Shown here one piece after another: positions 46,501 to 60,300 of a stretch of DNA of 64,000 bases. The position numbers and the translations under genes were made by a program. The first letter of the stretch is position 1. Every line of letters starts with the position of its first letter. The notes under the pieces are model-generated. The model was not told the DNA's origin. It searched no databases and was given only the letters and a program-made list of their open reading frames with translations. Source of the DNA: Thunnus maccoyii (taxonomy: Eukaryota > Chordata > Actinopteri > Scombriformes > Scombridae); assembly GCF_910596095.1 (NCBI RefSeq), contig NC_056535.1:19856505-19920504 (forward strand), read 5' to 3'.

Positions 46501-49500
46501 ATAATACTAAATTATTATTGCTTGTATGGACTTCTAACCTGTTGAAAAGTAGGGATCCTCAGGTCCTCCTCTGCCGCGAGAGCTCAGTCTCCTGAGAGGA
46601 AAACATGAATAATCACTATAGGACTACACAGAATACAGACTGGATTTTAGTGTAATTACAGGTCAGTGTCAGCTGAAAAAGACTGAAGCTGTATTCAATA
46701 GCAGCACTGGTTATTACAGATAAACCCTCCCTGAGCTGTCACACCAAAATATCCTTAATTTACTTGAGCTTGTGGCACATAATCACACAGTTTGCAGGTC
46801 TGTAGATAACATTTATCTGAATGACACAGGCATTGAACGGAAGGTGGATCTGAAGAGTGCTGTAACCAACCGTTTACGCAGCAGCAGGACGGCCACCACG
46901 ATGAGCAGAATAACCGCTACTCCAACAACCGCTCCCATCACCATGGTGGAGTTGTTCTGGATCCGAGACTCGGCTGTGCAAATCACAGAAAAAGAAAAAA
47001 AAAGATTAATTAATCGACTCAAGTAAAAGTTACATATAGACATTTGAGAAACTATTTCATCTTCTGTAGATTTTAAGGCTGCCGGTACCTAAAGGTGACG
47101 TTTGGAACTCATGCTCCGTGCTGTAGCTGCCAGGGTTGCCTTCAGGGCTCAGTGCCTGGACCCTGAACATGTAAGTAGTGTCTGGGGTGAGGTCATTAAT
47201 CTGGACTGAGTTTTTCTCCAAAATCAGGACCATGTAGGTGGTTACGTCGCGCATGCCATCATCATCCTAACAGGAAAACATTAAAAGAGGGTGGATTAGA
47301 ATCATTTTTATTTTAACCAGAAAAGAGCTTTTTTTTCTGATATTCTTCCAGCGGCCTCACTTTCTTTGAAGGAAAGAAACACAAAAGAAAACAAAGCACA
47401 CTGTCTTACTTTTCTGCGGTACATAAGCTCATAGCGGTGATTGATGTGGGCTGGAGGTCTGCGAGACACAGCCCAGGATAGAGACAGACTGGTGGGGCTG
47501 CGATCATCCAGCTGGATAAACGTCACCTTAGGGGGATCTAACGGTTGGTGAGGGACAGAAAGCAAAATAATGGTTAGTGACTAATCATAGACTTTGGAAA
47601 GGACATTTGGAAATGAAAGCCTTTATGATTCAGATGGTCAGAGTGGATTCCTCTTTGTGTAGTAAGCCTTTCTTTTTTTACAATGTTTTTACTGATCACT
47701 ACAATATGGCATGAAAAAAGGGATAGACATTTTTGTCACTCTCTTAACTCTTAACCTTTCCTCTGTAACAGCTCAACAAATACATAACATTGTTTTATCA
47801 CCTTGAAAATTCATGACTTATATTAAACCATGTTTTACAGCTGTTTACGAATGATTATTACATGGTCTATATCTGTGATGGCTGCTGACAGTAGTTTTTA
47901 CATCACACAACCCCTCCCAAATCCAAAGTCTATTTGTATTTCTGTCACTGGAGTTTGTTTATGACACCTCTCTGAGGAATAATTGACCCCAAACATAGCC
48001 TACTGTAAGTAATGTCAGTATATAGGATAACATACTGTACATTTCTGTGAATGGGTTTTTGGCAAACAATACTAATACATATGTGTATATTTGTTAATCC
48101 ATATAATTTACAAAACATTAAATAGTTCATTATTTGGTGTAATAACAATGTTTTTATGGTTATTTCTGTATTTTGTCATCTTAATCAAATGTAGTTTGTT
48201 CCAAAGGGAAAGGTTACCACTTCACTAGTTTTCTGAATATTGGGTTTTAATAAGGTCAGAACAAAAGAAAAAATATATTTAAAGGAACAAAAAATGGTTG
48301 ATTTTGCAATTATCATAATTATTTTTACACAGACATAAAGCAGTTGGATCTGTGGGACACTAAACAATGAGGAAGTAAGGCCAATGTCAACAAAACTCCA
48401 GCGAAAAATCAAAGCAAAAATAAAAAGCTTTAAATATGACCAAGCTCACCAGTATAGTCCAGAGCAGTGGTGATGGTAGTGGTGGGCCTCTCAGTGTTGT
48501 GCTGGGACACGCCACTGTGGGCCTCCACAGTGAACGTGTAGTTAAGATGAGAATCCAGATCCCCGACTACAACCGTGGTGTCCTGCAGGTCTGTAGGACC
48601 TGGCTCGAATCGAACCTTCTCACCACAGGGGACGCATGAGGCCCCGTCGCAGAGCTCGCACACCACGCTATAGGTAAGGTCGCTACGGCCCCCGGTCACC
48701 AGCGGTTCACTCCAGGACAGCTGTAGCTTGCCCTCTGCTGACAGGGTGGTGGAGGTCAAGTCACGAGGGGCACTGGGTGGAGCTTAAGGAGGAAGTGGAC
48801 AACACAGAGGAGTTAGCCCAAACTTCTAAACGGCCTCTACTAAGTTGAAAGTTGACTTTGTTGGTAGTATGATGTAATATGGACAGTGAGTCTGGGTCTT
48901 ACCAGAGCAAGCTGCCGTAAGAGGGTCTAATGGGGAGCGGAAGAAACCCTCCTCGCACTGACATTCAGTAGCGCCAGCTGCGGAGGGCTTGGTGTTATCA
49001 GGACAAACCTGACATAACTCAGTCGATACAGATGACTTGAAGTAGCCTGGTTTGCATGCTGTGCGAGAGAGGAAGTCTGTTAGCTTCAGTATGACATGTA
49101 CTGTATGAATAAGCCTGACTAACACAGGAAGGAATGATTGATCAAAAAGCAAACAATGAAGCTGTCTCTGTAATACCAGCTCCTTCCACCCGACAGGAAG
49201 CGTTTGTTGTGTGCAACCTATAATCACTGAGTCTTTGTATCCAGAGGAATGAAAAGGGATTTCCCTGACGATCTGCCTCCACTCGCCTTTTTCGCCTGGA
49301 GGCCTAATCTCAGGTCACACTGCTAGTGTCAACCGGATGACTGCAGAGCATTAAATCCATCAGGTGATCTGATCTTCCTTTCCCCTGTGAACTCTCAGCT
49401 CAAGCCCTCTGGCAGATAATATTTGTGTTTTTGCCAAAGGAAATGGCACCTTGGACACTGGTGGGGTATTGCAATGGACATATCAGCTCACAGATAAACA

Positions 49501-52500
49501 GCCTTCCAGGCCATGTGAGGTTAATGAACATGCAGACTGGACAGAAACCAGGACACAAGAGCTGCAAGTTAGTCTGAGACTGATGTTTCCTCCCTTTCTT
49601 CCTTCCTTCCTTCCGTTAACCCCTGACACCGGTCACAAATTACAAAATGGAAGGTTGAATAGTTAAAGGACAAGAAAATCAGGAAGAGGAAAAGCTGCTG
49701 GAGGCGAGTGTGGTTTTCAGTGTGTTTATGGAAACAGATGCACATACTTTCTGGGGCCTCCGAGCACAGTAAAAAACTTTTAAAAGAACAGATCTTGCGA
49801 AAGATCTCCTTCTCTGCTTTCATTCTGCTGTCTCCCGAGGGAGCAGCCTTTCATGTGGCCCCTGTGCTGGTGGCTGAGAGAAAAGGTCGAGTGAACCCTG
49901 GATTGAAGATGTGGTCGCGTTACTTCGCCACCAAGGCAGAAGGACCTTTGCACTCCAAGTACTGCCGTGGTGGAGGAGAAGGAGCAGGTTGAGTTTGAGT
50001 AGGAGGGATAAAGATGAATAGATGGACTGATGGGGGATGGGGCCAAAGGTCTGCAGCACCAACAGAAGTTCTCTCTGGGGAGTCACTTGGTGGGCATGGG
50101 GGTGTAGCTGAGGGTCTTTTCGCATAAGAAAAGGGGGCCAACCCATTTCATCTTGAGCTGAAGCAGCAGGACCTCTGTCACGTACCAAAGAAACTCCAGC
50201 CCTATTCATCTATTGTCTCTGAGATTGGACAGAGTGGTGCCATAAATATGTTGCATTACTCATTACAGCTCGCAAGCGGCGGCATGTGTGCAATGCTTGA
50301 ATAAAAACATTGTGAATGCAAACTTTGGTAAATAATGAATCTCATCTTTTAGCAAAGATTTTAGCTTCAGGTTTACTTTTGTAAACTAACAATTTGAATT
50401 GTAATCCTAAACTTTTATTCATTTAACAAACTTTTATGTTCACTTCTTGATGGAAATTTAATTGTCCCACACTCCCTTTAACTACAGCACACATGTGAAA
50501 AGGACTTATGCTACGCACCGGTGCATCTGTTAATTGAATCTGTTTTCTGCTCTTTGTGTCGGCCCATTGTTCTAATGAGTGGGAACATGGATTAGGGAGC
50601 TCGTTGCGTGTGTTAACAACCGGATGAAAGAGCAAAGAGAGGCAAAGCGGGGCATGTCATTGGCTAACAGCTGTCCTGTTGCTCTACTAATCCTCTTGAC
50701 TAAATTACACTCCACACCTAACTAAGCAGCCACGAAACTAACCACCCTCATGCGCCAACTGTCGACTCACTCCCCACCCAACCAAGGACAACCTGCTTAT
50801 TTGTGTCAGTCAGCATTCCTCTTCATCTCGCTTACTTCCTTTTCCCATAACAGTTGGGCTCTTCAGTGGAATCCACATGCAGGCCATGAGCTTCTAAGGA
50901 TATCACTTTAATAAACCTAAAAACTGGAATGATTGGCTGTTGGTATTTCTGACATTAGTGAGTTGTCTGGAACAAACTACAACATTGTGTTCTTACTTAT
51001 ATAATAAAAGATGTTTCCTGCGTCCTATTGATCAGGTCATCCTCCAGACTTTGGAATCAGGGTTTTTCCGCGTCATAAATATTTCCTGTCTTCCTCTCCA
51101 CAGCTCCATGCCAACTTCCGTTTCAGGTGCTCCGCTCGAATCCGCCAGCGGTCAAGAACCTCAAAGACTAAAACATTCCTCCGCCTTGACTTCCTCCCCG
51201 CCTTTCTCACTTATCCTGCCTTCCTTTTTTACAACCTCGCTACTAGTTTCACTCTTTGAAGCGCAGTGCTTTGTCATTATCTATCATCGGTATGAGTGTT
51301 CTCTTAACTTGTAGAAATAGTTTCCAACAAGAGCCGAAACTCTGCCAGTTAAGGTGACTCGCACCCAACAGGAGTCATAAACCACAGAATGACTGAGAGT
51401 CTAACCTCTGATAGGTGTGTCAACCCCATCCCTGTAATCTGTGGTTACTGTTGCCTTGGCAACTGGTGCAAACAAATACTTGTGAGAAGAAGACACACAG
51501 GCTCAGGTAGTCATCCTGACACATTCACACGTCCCTTCCTTTAGTCAATCGGTGCTGTAGGTGACGCAAGGGTGAAAGAATTCCTTTCAGAAAATCCCCG
51601 CACCATACTGTGCCCTTCCTCCCTCCTTCCTCCTCTCTCTGTACCCTCTGTCCTCCCACGTTTCCTCCAGACAGTTCAACACACCACACCCCAGAAATGC
51701 CAAAGACAGACCAGCCTGCACACAAACATTAAGCGCACATACAGTATGAACACCACAGCTATGTCATTTACTGTACACACTTTTTTTTTTATTGACTTCG
51801 TATATGTACTCACAGGTCTTCCTTAAGGGCGCCACATAGCTCAAAGTTTTTACATAGTTAACCTCATCCTGGGTGTCACGCACATAAATAAACAAAGGCA
51901 CAGTGTGTTTCCAAATTCCCCATAATTTCAAAATTAGATGTGTTTTTGTTTATGCAAAACTATATATCTATAAATATCTGAATTGTTGAATGTAAAATGC
52001 TCTAACCTTTAAAGTGCACCGTTATTGCATGTTTATCAAAAGGCGACGTTGGAAAGGTACTGTGAATTTAAAATTAGGAAGCTAAGTATTTTTATGCTTT
52101 CATTTCTACTGAATTGTTGGACGGTGATGTTTGAGTCATAATGAATTTGATTGGTTTTTGATGTGGTTTTGATAGTTTTCCAGTGTGAACAAACAACATA
52201 CTCAAAGTCCACTTAGAAGTAGGATGTATTATGAAACTGGTTTCATTTTGTACTGTACTCTTATCACCTACAGCTATCAACTTATCTATAAAACAGTGCC
52301 GCAGCTAAGCCCCATTCCTGAGTCCTGAGAGAAAAGAAAGAATGTGCTATCGGCAAACAGGTGAAGAGACGATGATGCATTGATGGGAGACTTTCCAAAT
52401 CTACTCAGAGGTTTTCATCTGTGCCTCATGGAGCAATCCATGGTTGCCTCAATGTCTAAACAAAACAAACAGGTTTAGACATCTGCCCATTTTTCCTTTC

Positions 52501-55500
52501 TTTCCCATGGCCAATTCTGCTGTACTCAACCTACTTCAAGACAGATATGAAGTGTTTTTATCTCAGGTTTCCAAACAAACCAGACATAATTAACATTCCT
52601 CTGAACTCATTCCTCACACCTTGCCAAAGTAGTGGTCGGAGGTGTTTCATTCACTGTAACTCACACAGCGACACAAACATGTCTCAGTTGAGTGCGTGGC
52701 ATGCTCATGGCAGTGCTTACCTTGGCAGGAGTCCCCGGTGATTTCGTAGCCTGCGAGACACTGGCACTGGCCTACAGGCACCACCCATTCACCCTCAGCT
52801 GTGCAGTAGATGCGTGGGGTGGCCTGACTGATGGCATTCTCTACACAGGCTCCCTCCACCTCTTTGAGAGTATCTGCCACCGTCTCCGGGAAGGCCGCCA
52901 AGCTCTGCACTGTGGACGGACATGTCTTGTAGTACACTCTGACTGAGAGCAGGGCCACACACGCGCCCATGTCCTGAAAAGCCAGGTAGAAGCCTTTTCT
53001 TGACAGAGGCCCCACAGTCCTTGTCTCTGTGTTGACCTTCAACACGCGGCCCCGTGTGACCTCATCAGGAGCGATGGTGGCCACCTTGCGGAACTGCCCT
53101 TTACGGAAATTGGTTCCCACATCGGCATCAGCCTCTGAGATGAAAAGGTTGAAGGTTTCTTTGCAGGACACGGAAGTGCCATCGAAGGTGTTGCAGTCTC
53201 GCACGACAAAACGGAGCTCTACAGAGACCCGTGTTGTCCCTGGGTGCCCCTGAATGAATGTTGTCCGTAACCAGTTATCCTGTTCAGAAGAGTCTATGCT
53301 ACATACACTGTAGGTATAGAAAAGAGAGCCGTTCACCACCGTCTGGACTATCTCCCACTGAAACAGAAAAAGATAAAAGAGAGAGACGAGAAGGATCAAT
53401 TTAAGGGGCAAAAGTCACTGTTACAAGCTACAATAATGAAAGGAGAAATTAGGGATATAAGTATAGAGTTCAGAGGCTTTGTTCTTGCCATGAACCAGTT
53501 TTATTGATGAGACACCTCTTCTCTCAAGCTGACTAAGAAGCTCATAAAGCGCAGAAGTGAGCTGGAGCTTTTTTTCCACACATTATAGGATTATTGGCCT
53601 GAGCATGTGCTGCGCTTGCGACGTGTGTGGTTTCCCACTGACACACAAGGGTCCATGTGTGTGTGAGAGAGACAGACATAAATCCAGCAAATACTACGGT
53701 AGAACACCAACTAACATTTATGGCAGTTAGATGAGCTTTATAAGCACAGTGCAAAGGCACATGGCAGCAGAATTGGCAGCAATTAAAGAGTTTTTAAGAG
53801 GGAGAAGCAATGACTAGTAGAAAGATTAAAAGCCTCCATTTAACATTAAAATTTAACACCTCATATGTTAGCGGTGCTGGTGTGTTTCAGGGAGTAAATC
53901 AAAGGTTGAATGTACATAACTTTAACTGTTGTAAGAAAAGACAGATGAAATAAATTAGGCAAATTTTAAAACGCAACCTCCACTATTTCAATAAGTGAAA
54001 TTGGTGCCATTATATTAAATTAGCGCTTTATGAAGCATAGCAGGTCATTTTATTCTATGGTTTTCATAGTTACACATGTTAGATCTTCTATATTACTTTC
54101 TAATTGTTATTCTATTGTCTACTACTACTGCACTTAGAAAACTGTTCAAATATGTTTCCTGAGCTCAAGACCACATATTGCAAATAGTCATCCCCAGTAC
54201 AAATTAAATACACTTTACACATGAGCATGTTTGTCAAGAAAAAAAGCACATTTTTGATAGACAAGGGAAATCCTATCCGATGAAATAAGAATCCTCAGAT
54301 CTTTTGAGAACAGTCACACAAGAAACGAAGCCCACACAGTGGAAGTGGCCATGTCCTGTTGCTTTTTTTAGATGGAAAACCACTGAACTATAGATAGAGG
54401 GATGGTTCTCCACACATGGACCAGCCTTTCTATGTCTTTTTACAATGTTTTACTCTTAACATGTCTTCTCACAACCGTACTGATCGTCTCGCTCGCTGTT
54501 ATCTCTCAGTTCAAAGAGGAAACACGAGAAAAACAATCAACAGTTGTTGAGTTTTATTGTTTAGTGCTGGAATGAAAATCTACTATGATTGTGTAAAATG
54601 CACTTAAGTACTGTAAATTTATATGTCTGGTGAACCTTGACATTTTAATGGAACTCATAAGGTCTACATGAAAGGGTAGCAAGAGCATTGCCAAACCTCA
54701 TCTAGCTGCCACTCATTCCTCTCTCCCTTTTTTTAGTAGACCGAATAAGAGGAAAGAGGCCTCTGTTATTGTTACCAAACAGCGTTCAAATTCTCACATC
54801 AACTATTCTTCAGCTGCCTTTTATTCAATTGTTTTCTCGCACAGAGAGAGGCAGTTTCAAGTCCTGAACCTGAAGCCTTAAAAATGCCTGTTGAGGTATA
54901 AATACTCACTCCGTTCTCATTTGGCGACGTCAACCACCCCAACTCTCCTCCTGAAGCTTTCATATCCAGCAATACTTCTACAGGGAAAAACACAAAAACA
55001 TATGAGTTATAACAAGCACAAAAGCAACTAATGACACTTGATGCATCAAACGCAAGTACTTTATATAATGTAATAAACATTAACCTATTAAATGATGTCA
55101 ATATGTGTATATAAAAGGCCAATAAACTGTCTGACTAATTTTACAGCCCTAATATCCCTTTGGTACAGGCACTGGAATATATACATTATATTTGTTTATT
55201 AGGCTGTAAAATAATTATAAATGACTATGTTTTGACTGTACAATAAACTCTTCTGCTTTGATCTCAGGGGCCAACAGTTTTATGGGGGGCGCATGCCATG
55301 CTTTGACATTTTAATCAAGCATGTCGGTCTGATTCAAGACTTCATTGACCGTGTCCTTCAGGTCCGGGGTACAGGACAAATAATGTCTGAGAAAGGCGTG
55401 GGCAGTTAAATTGCCATGACGAGAGAAATACATGAATCAGCACCACAAATGAAAGAAGTCCGACATGTCTGGGCATCTTACAGGTGGCCCTTATTAGCCC

Positions 55501-55930
55501 TGTGGTTGACAAAAGCCAGTGATTACAAATAAATAATTCATTTAAAAAGCCTAATATATATTAAAACCTGATAATCTGAGATTTTTGATGATTCAAATCA
55601 TCAAATCTAAATAGTTTAGTTCAAATTATAAAGGGACACATTAAAAAAAAAAAATCACTATACCAGCTTCTTTTCTTATGTGATATTGAAAAACAACACA
55701 ACAAACAACATGATTTTAAAACTGGATTTTAACTTGACAAAGTCAGAAAACAAACATAGCAGCAAAAGTAAAACTTTAAGCAGGCTATCAAATTCCAACT
55801 TCCTGACTCATGAGGTGTGGTAAACCTTTCTATTTATGTTTAAAAGGTACTTACGTTCTTTCGACTGGAGGCTGATAAATATGTAGTTAATAAATAAAAA
55901 GAAGAAGAAGTTGACCCGACGGAACTCCAT
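43583..55930 (-). CDS. epha2: EPHA2, ephrin type-A receptor tyrosine kinase, complete
   Basis: Seventeen exons close in frame to 974 residues (human 976): 55855-55930, 54910-54977, 52721-53357, 48903-49058, 48450-48782, 47410-47537, 47089-47266, 46871-46973, 46539-46591, 46305-46430, 46023-46208, 45850-45911, 45321-45530, 44977-45126, 44490-44683, 43965-44120 and 43583-43691. In order: signal peptide; ephrin-binding domain (about 27-205); Cys-rich sushi/EGF region; two FN3 domains (about 330-525); transmembrane helix (about 537-558); juxtamembrane tyrosines Y586 and Y592 in [10 protein letters not shown]; kinase with [12 protein letters not shown] (K643), HRDLAARN (D737) and DFG (755-757); and a SAM domain ending in a hydrophobic FSV that could bind PDZ domains. 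All catalytic residues are intact. [11 protein letters not shown] and the SAM sequence identify EPHA2. It binds ephrin-A ligands at cell contacts. Intron 3 (49059-52720) is the largest and holds nothing recognisable. Confidence 0.97.
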
Positions 55931-56150
55931 GATTCCACACAACTTTTTGTTTGTTTGTTTGTGTCGTGGTTTCGTATCCCAAATTCTCTGCGCTCCTCCG
56001 CCCCACCGACTCCAAAGACTTTACTAACCGGCTGAGTGAGTGAGCACGAGCCCACAGCCCATTGAACAGCTGGCGTCATCGCCCCGCCCCTTCCCCCTCC
56101 TTTGGAATGCGGAAGATCTCCAAATATGGTAACCATGGGGGCGGGGCCAG
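55931..56150 (-). promoter_or_regulatory. EPHA2 promoter region with CArG and GC boxes
   Basis: Upstream of the EPHA2 start codon are a perfect CArG box CCAAATATGG at 56120-56129 (SRF consensus CC(A/T)6GG), GC boxes at 56081-56090 (GCCCCGCCCC) and 56137-56147 (GGGGCGGGGCC), and a GGCGTCAT CRE-like site near 56072. The cluster fits a GC-box promoter with serum-response potential. The role is inferred from motifs and position; the transcription start is unknown. Confidence 0.5.
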
Positions 56151-56339
56151 AACTGTGTGACCGCACCTGTTTCATTGAGAAAGATGTTGGCTTTTATTTA
56201 CTGCACTGTCATTTCTCTTGGTTTGTTTGATTGATTTAAAGAAATCAACTTTCATATTGTATCACATATCATACATGTTTATAGTGAGTCCTGGCTAACG
56301 TATGTTAGACTGAATGCAAATTGACTGCATATTTAGATC

Positions 56340-56500
56340 GAAGTAAAAGTAAATACTAAACATATTCAACTACAAGTAAAAGTCCTACATTCAAAATTGT
56401 ATTTACCCTAAATAAAAGTATATATTATCATTAAAATGTACTTAAATTATCAAAAGTAAACACACTCATTATGCAGAATATATTATTAGCCTATATACAT
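56340..56500. repeat. Fragment of the 17834 hAT-like family (inverted)
   Basis: Read on the minus strand it resembles the interior of the 17834-18361 element, for example TCAAAATTGTATTTACC versus GGTAAAATTTTGAATGC reversed, and CATTATGCAGAATATATTATTA. It has no terminal repeats of its own and abuts the next copy. Confidence 0.5.
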
Positions 56501-56501
56501 T

Positions 56502-57316
56502 CAGTGGTGAAAGAAGTATTCAGAGCCCTCACTTGAGTAAAAGTTGTACCACTACTACTACTACCACAGTATAATACTTTGTTACACCTAAGTTTTGCAT
56601 TCAAAATGTCATTTAACCAAAAGTGCAGTCAGTATTATCAGCAAAACTGAAGTATCAAAAGTTTATGAGGAATGGTCCCTTTCACTGTTTTTTATACTGT
56701 ATATGGATTTGTAGTGTGTTAAGTGCTATAAGGTGTAAAGTACTTTATATACTTTTGGGTAGTTAGATTTATATCATATTTTAGTAGTTGATCAAACATT
56801 TTGTACATAAAATCTGCAAAAGAGTGACCACAGCTGTGAAGTGAAGTGAAGTGGAAACACTCAATTAAAGTAAAGGTACCTCAAATTTGTAAGTAAGTAA
56901 GTACACTCATGAATGTACTTAATTTGCATTCTTGTATGTATTTTGTTATAGTCTTACTTTTACTGATGTCTTAATGTGTATAAGCAAAGTTTTTATAGTT
57001 GCTCAGAGTGGAAATCATTTTAACTACTCTCTATAGTTTCAAGTGGTTTAATCTATAACAATGCATCACATTTTATAAGATAATCAGAGGTTTTGTACGA
57101 AAAAACCCTTAAATCTGTAACAAGTGGGTATAGCTTTGAGATACATGCAGTGGAGTAAAAAGTACAAAATTTGCTTCTAAATTGTAGTAGAGTTCAACCA
57201 CAAAGTAGCATAAAATGGTATGAGAGAATCCACAACACTCAAGTGAAGTACAAGTATCACAAAAACGTCTTTCTGTACAGTACTTGAGTAAATGTCTTAA
57301 TTACTTTCCACTACCG
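56502..57316. mobile_element. hAT-like non-autonomous transposon, diverged
   Basis: The left end CAGTGGTGAAAGAAGTATTCAG and right end TTACTTTCCACTACCG are imperfect inverted repeats of the same family as 17834-18361. The interior is rich in AAGTA/TACTT phrases and non-coding. Confidence 0.55.
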
Positions 57317-60300
57317 GTAAGTTAAATATTTATACTTATTTCTACCGACTAAGGTTAAAACTTGGTAGTAATTAAAAGATTCAAATAAGCGTTTCTCTGG
57401 GTGAAAAAGATCTACATTTTTATTGAAGTATGTTCTGTGCTTTTGTATATTTAGATTAATGTGTTTTTAGGACTGTTCTAATATAATTATAAGACTAGAC
57501 TGTTCTAATATAATTATTAGACTGGACTGTTATAATATAATTTCAGAATTAAAATGCTGAGCTCTAAGCATTCTAAAACAAAGCAATAATGACAAAATGT
57601 GATTTGAATTATTAACTTTTCTAAAATTGTTGTGTTTTCACTTTAAAAATGTTTCAGTTGTCGCTTCACAGTCTTGAGTTTCTTTGCTCCTTTGTCCAGT
57701 GTAGCTTTGGTGTCCTGTCTTGCACATGGCATGGGAAATTAATTAAAGATGGAGCAATGCCACAGCATGGATGTAAACAAACACAAAAGGCAGGATCTTA
57801 GATTCTAGTCCTGCTTTGGTACATTTGAACTTGGTATTTAAATACACATTTAGACTCCTTCTTGGATGTTTTATCTGTGCTGGAATTTCAAGTTCTGGTT
57901 GTAAATGTGCTCATAATGTTTCAATGTGTCAATAATACAGTACAAATATTTGTTGGGCTTTTGTAGTGTTTCAAAATGAAAAGTGTTTAAGTTAGACAAT
58001 CTTTTTTAACTATCTTCCAAGTAATTGCCTGAATCCTCCACATCTCATCCAGGACTTGTCTTTCCCACGACTGGTAAAGGAGGGGTCAAGTGGGGGGGTG
58101 GTCTGGTATGAATATATGACTACTAATGAGAGGGTTCTCAAAAAGAACCTTACAATTTGGGTATGAATATGTGACCACAAAGAAGATCTGACAATAGCAT
58201 CACCTAGCAACTCTTATCTGGAGGAATTTCAGAGTCAAGTCTTCTCTGTGAGGCGACGTGTACTTGGAAAGAAGAGCCCCTCGATCTGAGAGCCAAACAC
58301 AGACGGCCAGCCTGACAAAGACCCCCCAAAAAATCAACTGAAGAGGCGGACATTGTCTTGTCCAACGTTACCATACATGGACATTAATCATACAACAGAC
58401 AGAGTGAAAGATGTTGGTGGAAAAAAAAATAGATTAACAAGTTAAGTGTGGGTTGAATTATGGCTTTCTGACCTTTAAATGACAATGACTTCAATTGCTT
58501 ACAAACGCAAATGGTAGTTTAACATGATCAGTATCATTGCAACTGCACAGTTAAGGAAACTGAAGCCGTTTTTTAAATTTTTATTATCCTTATTTTATTA
58601 TTCACTGTTAAAGATCAGGAGTAATGCAAATGTTTATGCTTTAAAGGATATTTTAATTGTGTGTGTTTAAAAAACAACAACTGATGAATTTCAGTTTTTT
58701 CAATCTTTTTGCCCTCCATTTTTGCACAATTCCTCAAGCAGAAAAAAATCTGTTTAAATGATCTTTCCATCTACTGTTTGTCAACTTCAGCCTCCACAGA
58801 TGTTGTTTATTGTTCAAGTACGATTTTTTTAATAATCAAAACTGATGTTATTTCTCTACTGAGGAAAAAAAAAAACACAATCTGAGTTTCAGTCTCACAA
58901 AAAAACAACACCCATGCGTTAAGATCCAATCCAGATATCCCTCACTTTCAAATTACCCGACACGCTTTGTTTTGAGTGTGAACTGCCACTCGAAGGAAAC
59001 TTCCATCTTAAGTACTCAAGCAGCTTCTTCTCTCCTCTATTTTTTGGTTTTGATACACACTGAGGAACGCTAAGGTGTTATTTTCAAGTGCGTTAATGCT
59101 TAGACTCTGAGAAGTGGTTTCTCTTGTCATCCAGTTCTCGAAGGTGTCAAAGGTTAACACCCTCTCTAACACACAAGTATGCAAATACTTTCATTACAAT
59201 ACAGGCTTCTTTTTATTCACCAAACAGAGCATGCGTCCTGCTGGAGTGCGGACTGCGGCCTCACAGCGCTCAGCCCTCTGGGAGCCCAAATGCTCCCCCT
59301 CCCCTCTGGTCACCGGCTTCTGAGGGCGATGACAACACAAAAGTACTTCACACTGGGGGCTGGACCTGCATTTTGTGGGTCAGTGAACAACGGCCCAAGC
59401 AGCAACGCCATGTCATTCAGACCTGCTCCGCTCACACCCCCGCTTTCCTCACACTTCTTGTGGTATCAGCAAACAGAGAGGTGGAACACTACTGAAAGCA
59501 CCGGGGAGTTTTTGTGTACTGCCAACATAAAATGCACCTACTGTTTTCCACCATTCTCACAGTTGGGGCCCCCAAAACCCTCGTTAAGAAATGATGGATT
59601 CTCGCCTTTGTTTTTACATTTCAGTGGCTAAGCACGCCTCTGTATGCTTGTCTTTATTTTTTCTGTTTTTTTATCTTGAATTTAATCCACATATTTATGC
59701 TTATTGTTAAAAAAATGTCTCTTCTTGTCTCAGTTTATGAACATTGCATGTATCACAATTTGATACATTTTCCACAAAGCAAAAATAAGGTGTGCCACAG
59801 AGTTGGAAGTAGCAATGTACTCTAACATTTATTGTGATAGAAATCACAGTATTTTGAAGGTTTGCGTGCAATAGGATAATGGAGTGTTTTCTGCAGACTG
59901 ACTTTGAATAACTGAAAAAAATGTGTGGGTCTTGATTCAGAGCTCTGGAATCAGACTGTGGGTGACATTGTGTTTTCGAGATAATCCTATGGGGTTTAAA
60001 AGGGTTTTATGAATCTACAAGGTAGGAATTTTCAGCCCACAGAGATCCCTCAACTTTTCTGATGACCAAAAAAAAAAAATTGCACAAAGCATGAGGAATG
60101 CTTTACAAAACAACCAGATGTGATGAGATACCTCTCAACAACCACAGCATTGTTCCAGAGACTGTGAGGTAAACATACGATGAATTGTTCACTTCAGACT
60201 TGAATGACACAATATTATACAATGTACTGATAAGCCCTGCACAAATAAACTACAGCAGAAACTATGATTTCACTAATCTCTGCATGTATCTCAGTACATA

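Noticed and set aside
49780-50209. ORFs of 84-129 codons on both strands inside EPHA2 intron 3
   Set aside because: They are intronic, open on both strands, and show no similarity that I recognise.
59124-59631. Overlapping plus-strand ORFs of 123 and 150 codons
   Set aside because: Several frames are open at once, with no domain, no splice pattern and no poly(A) context. This is likely chance in a GC-richer stretch.
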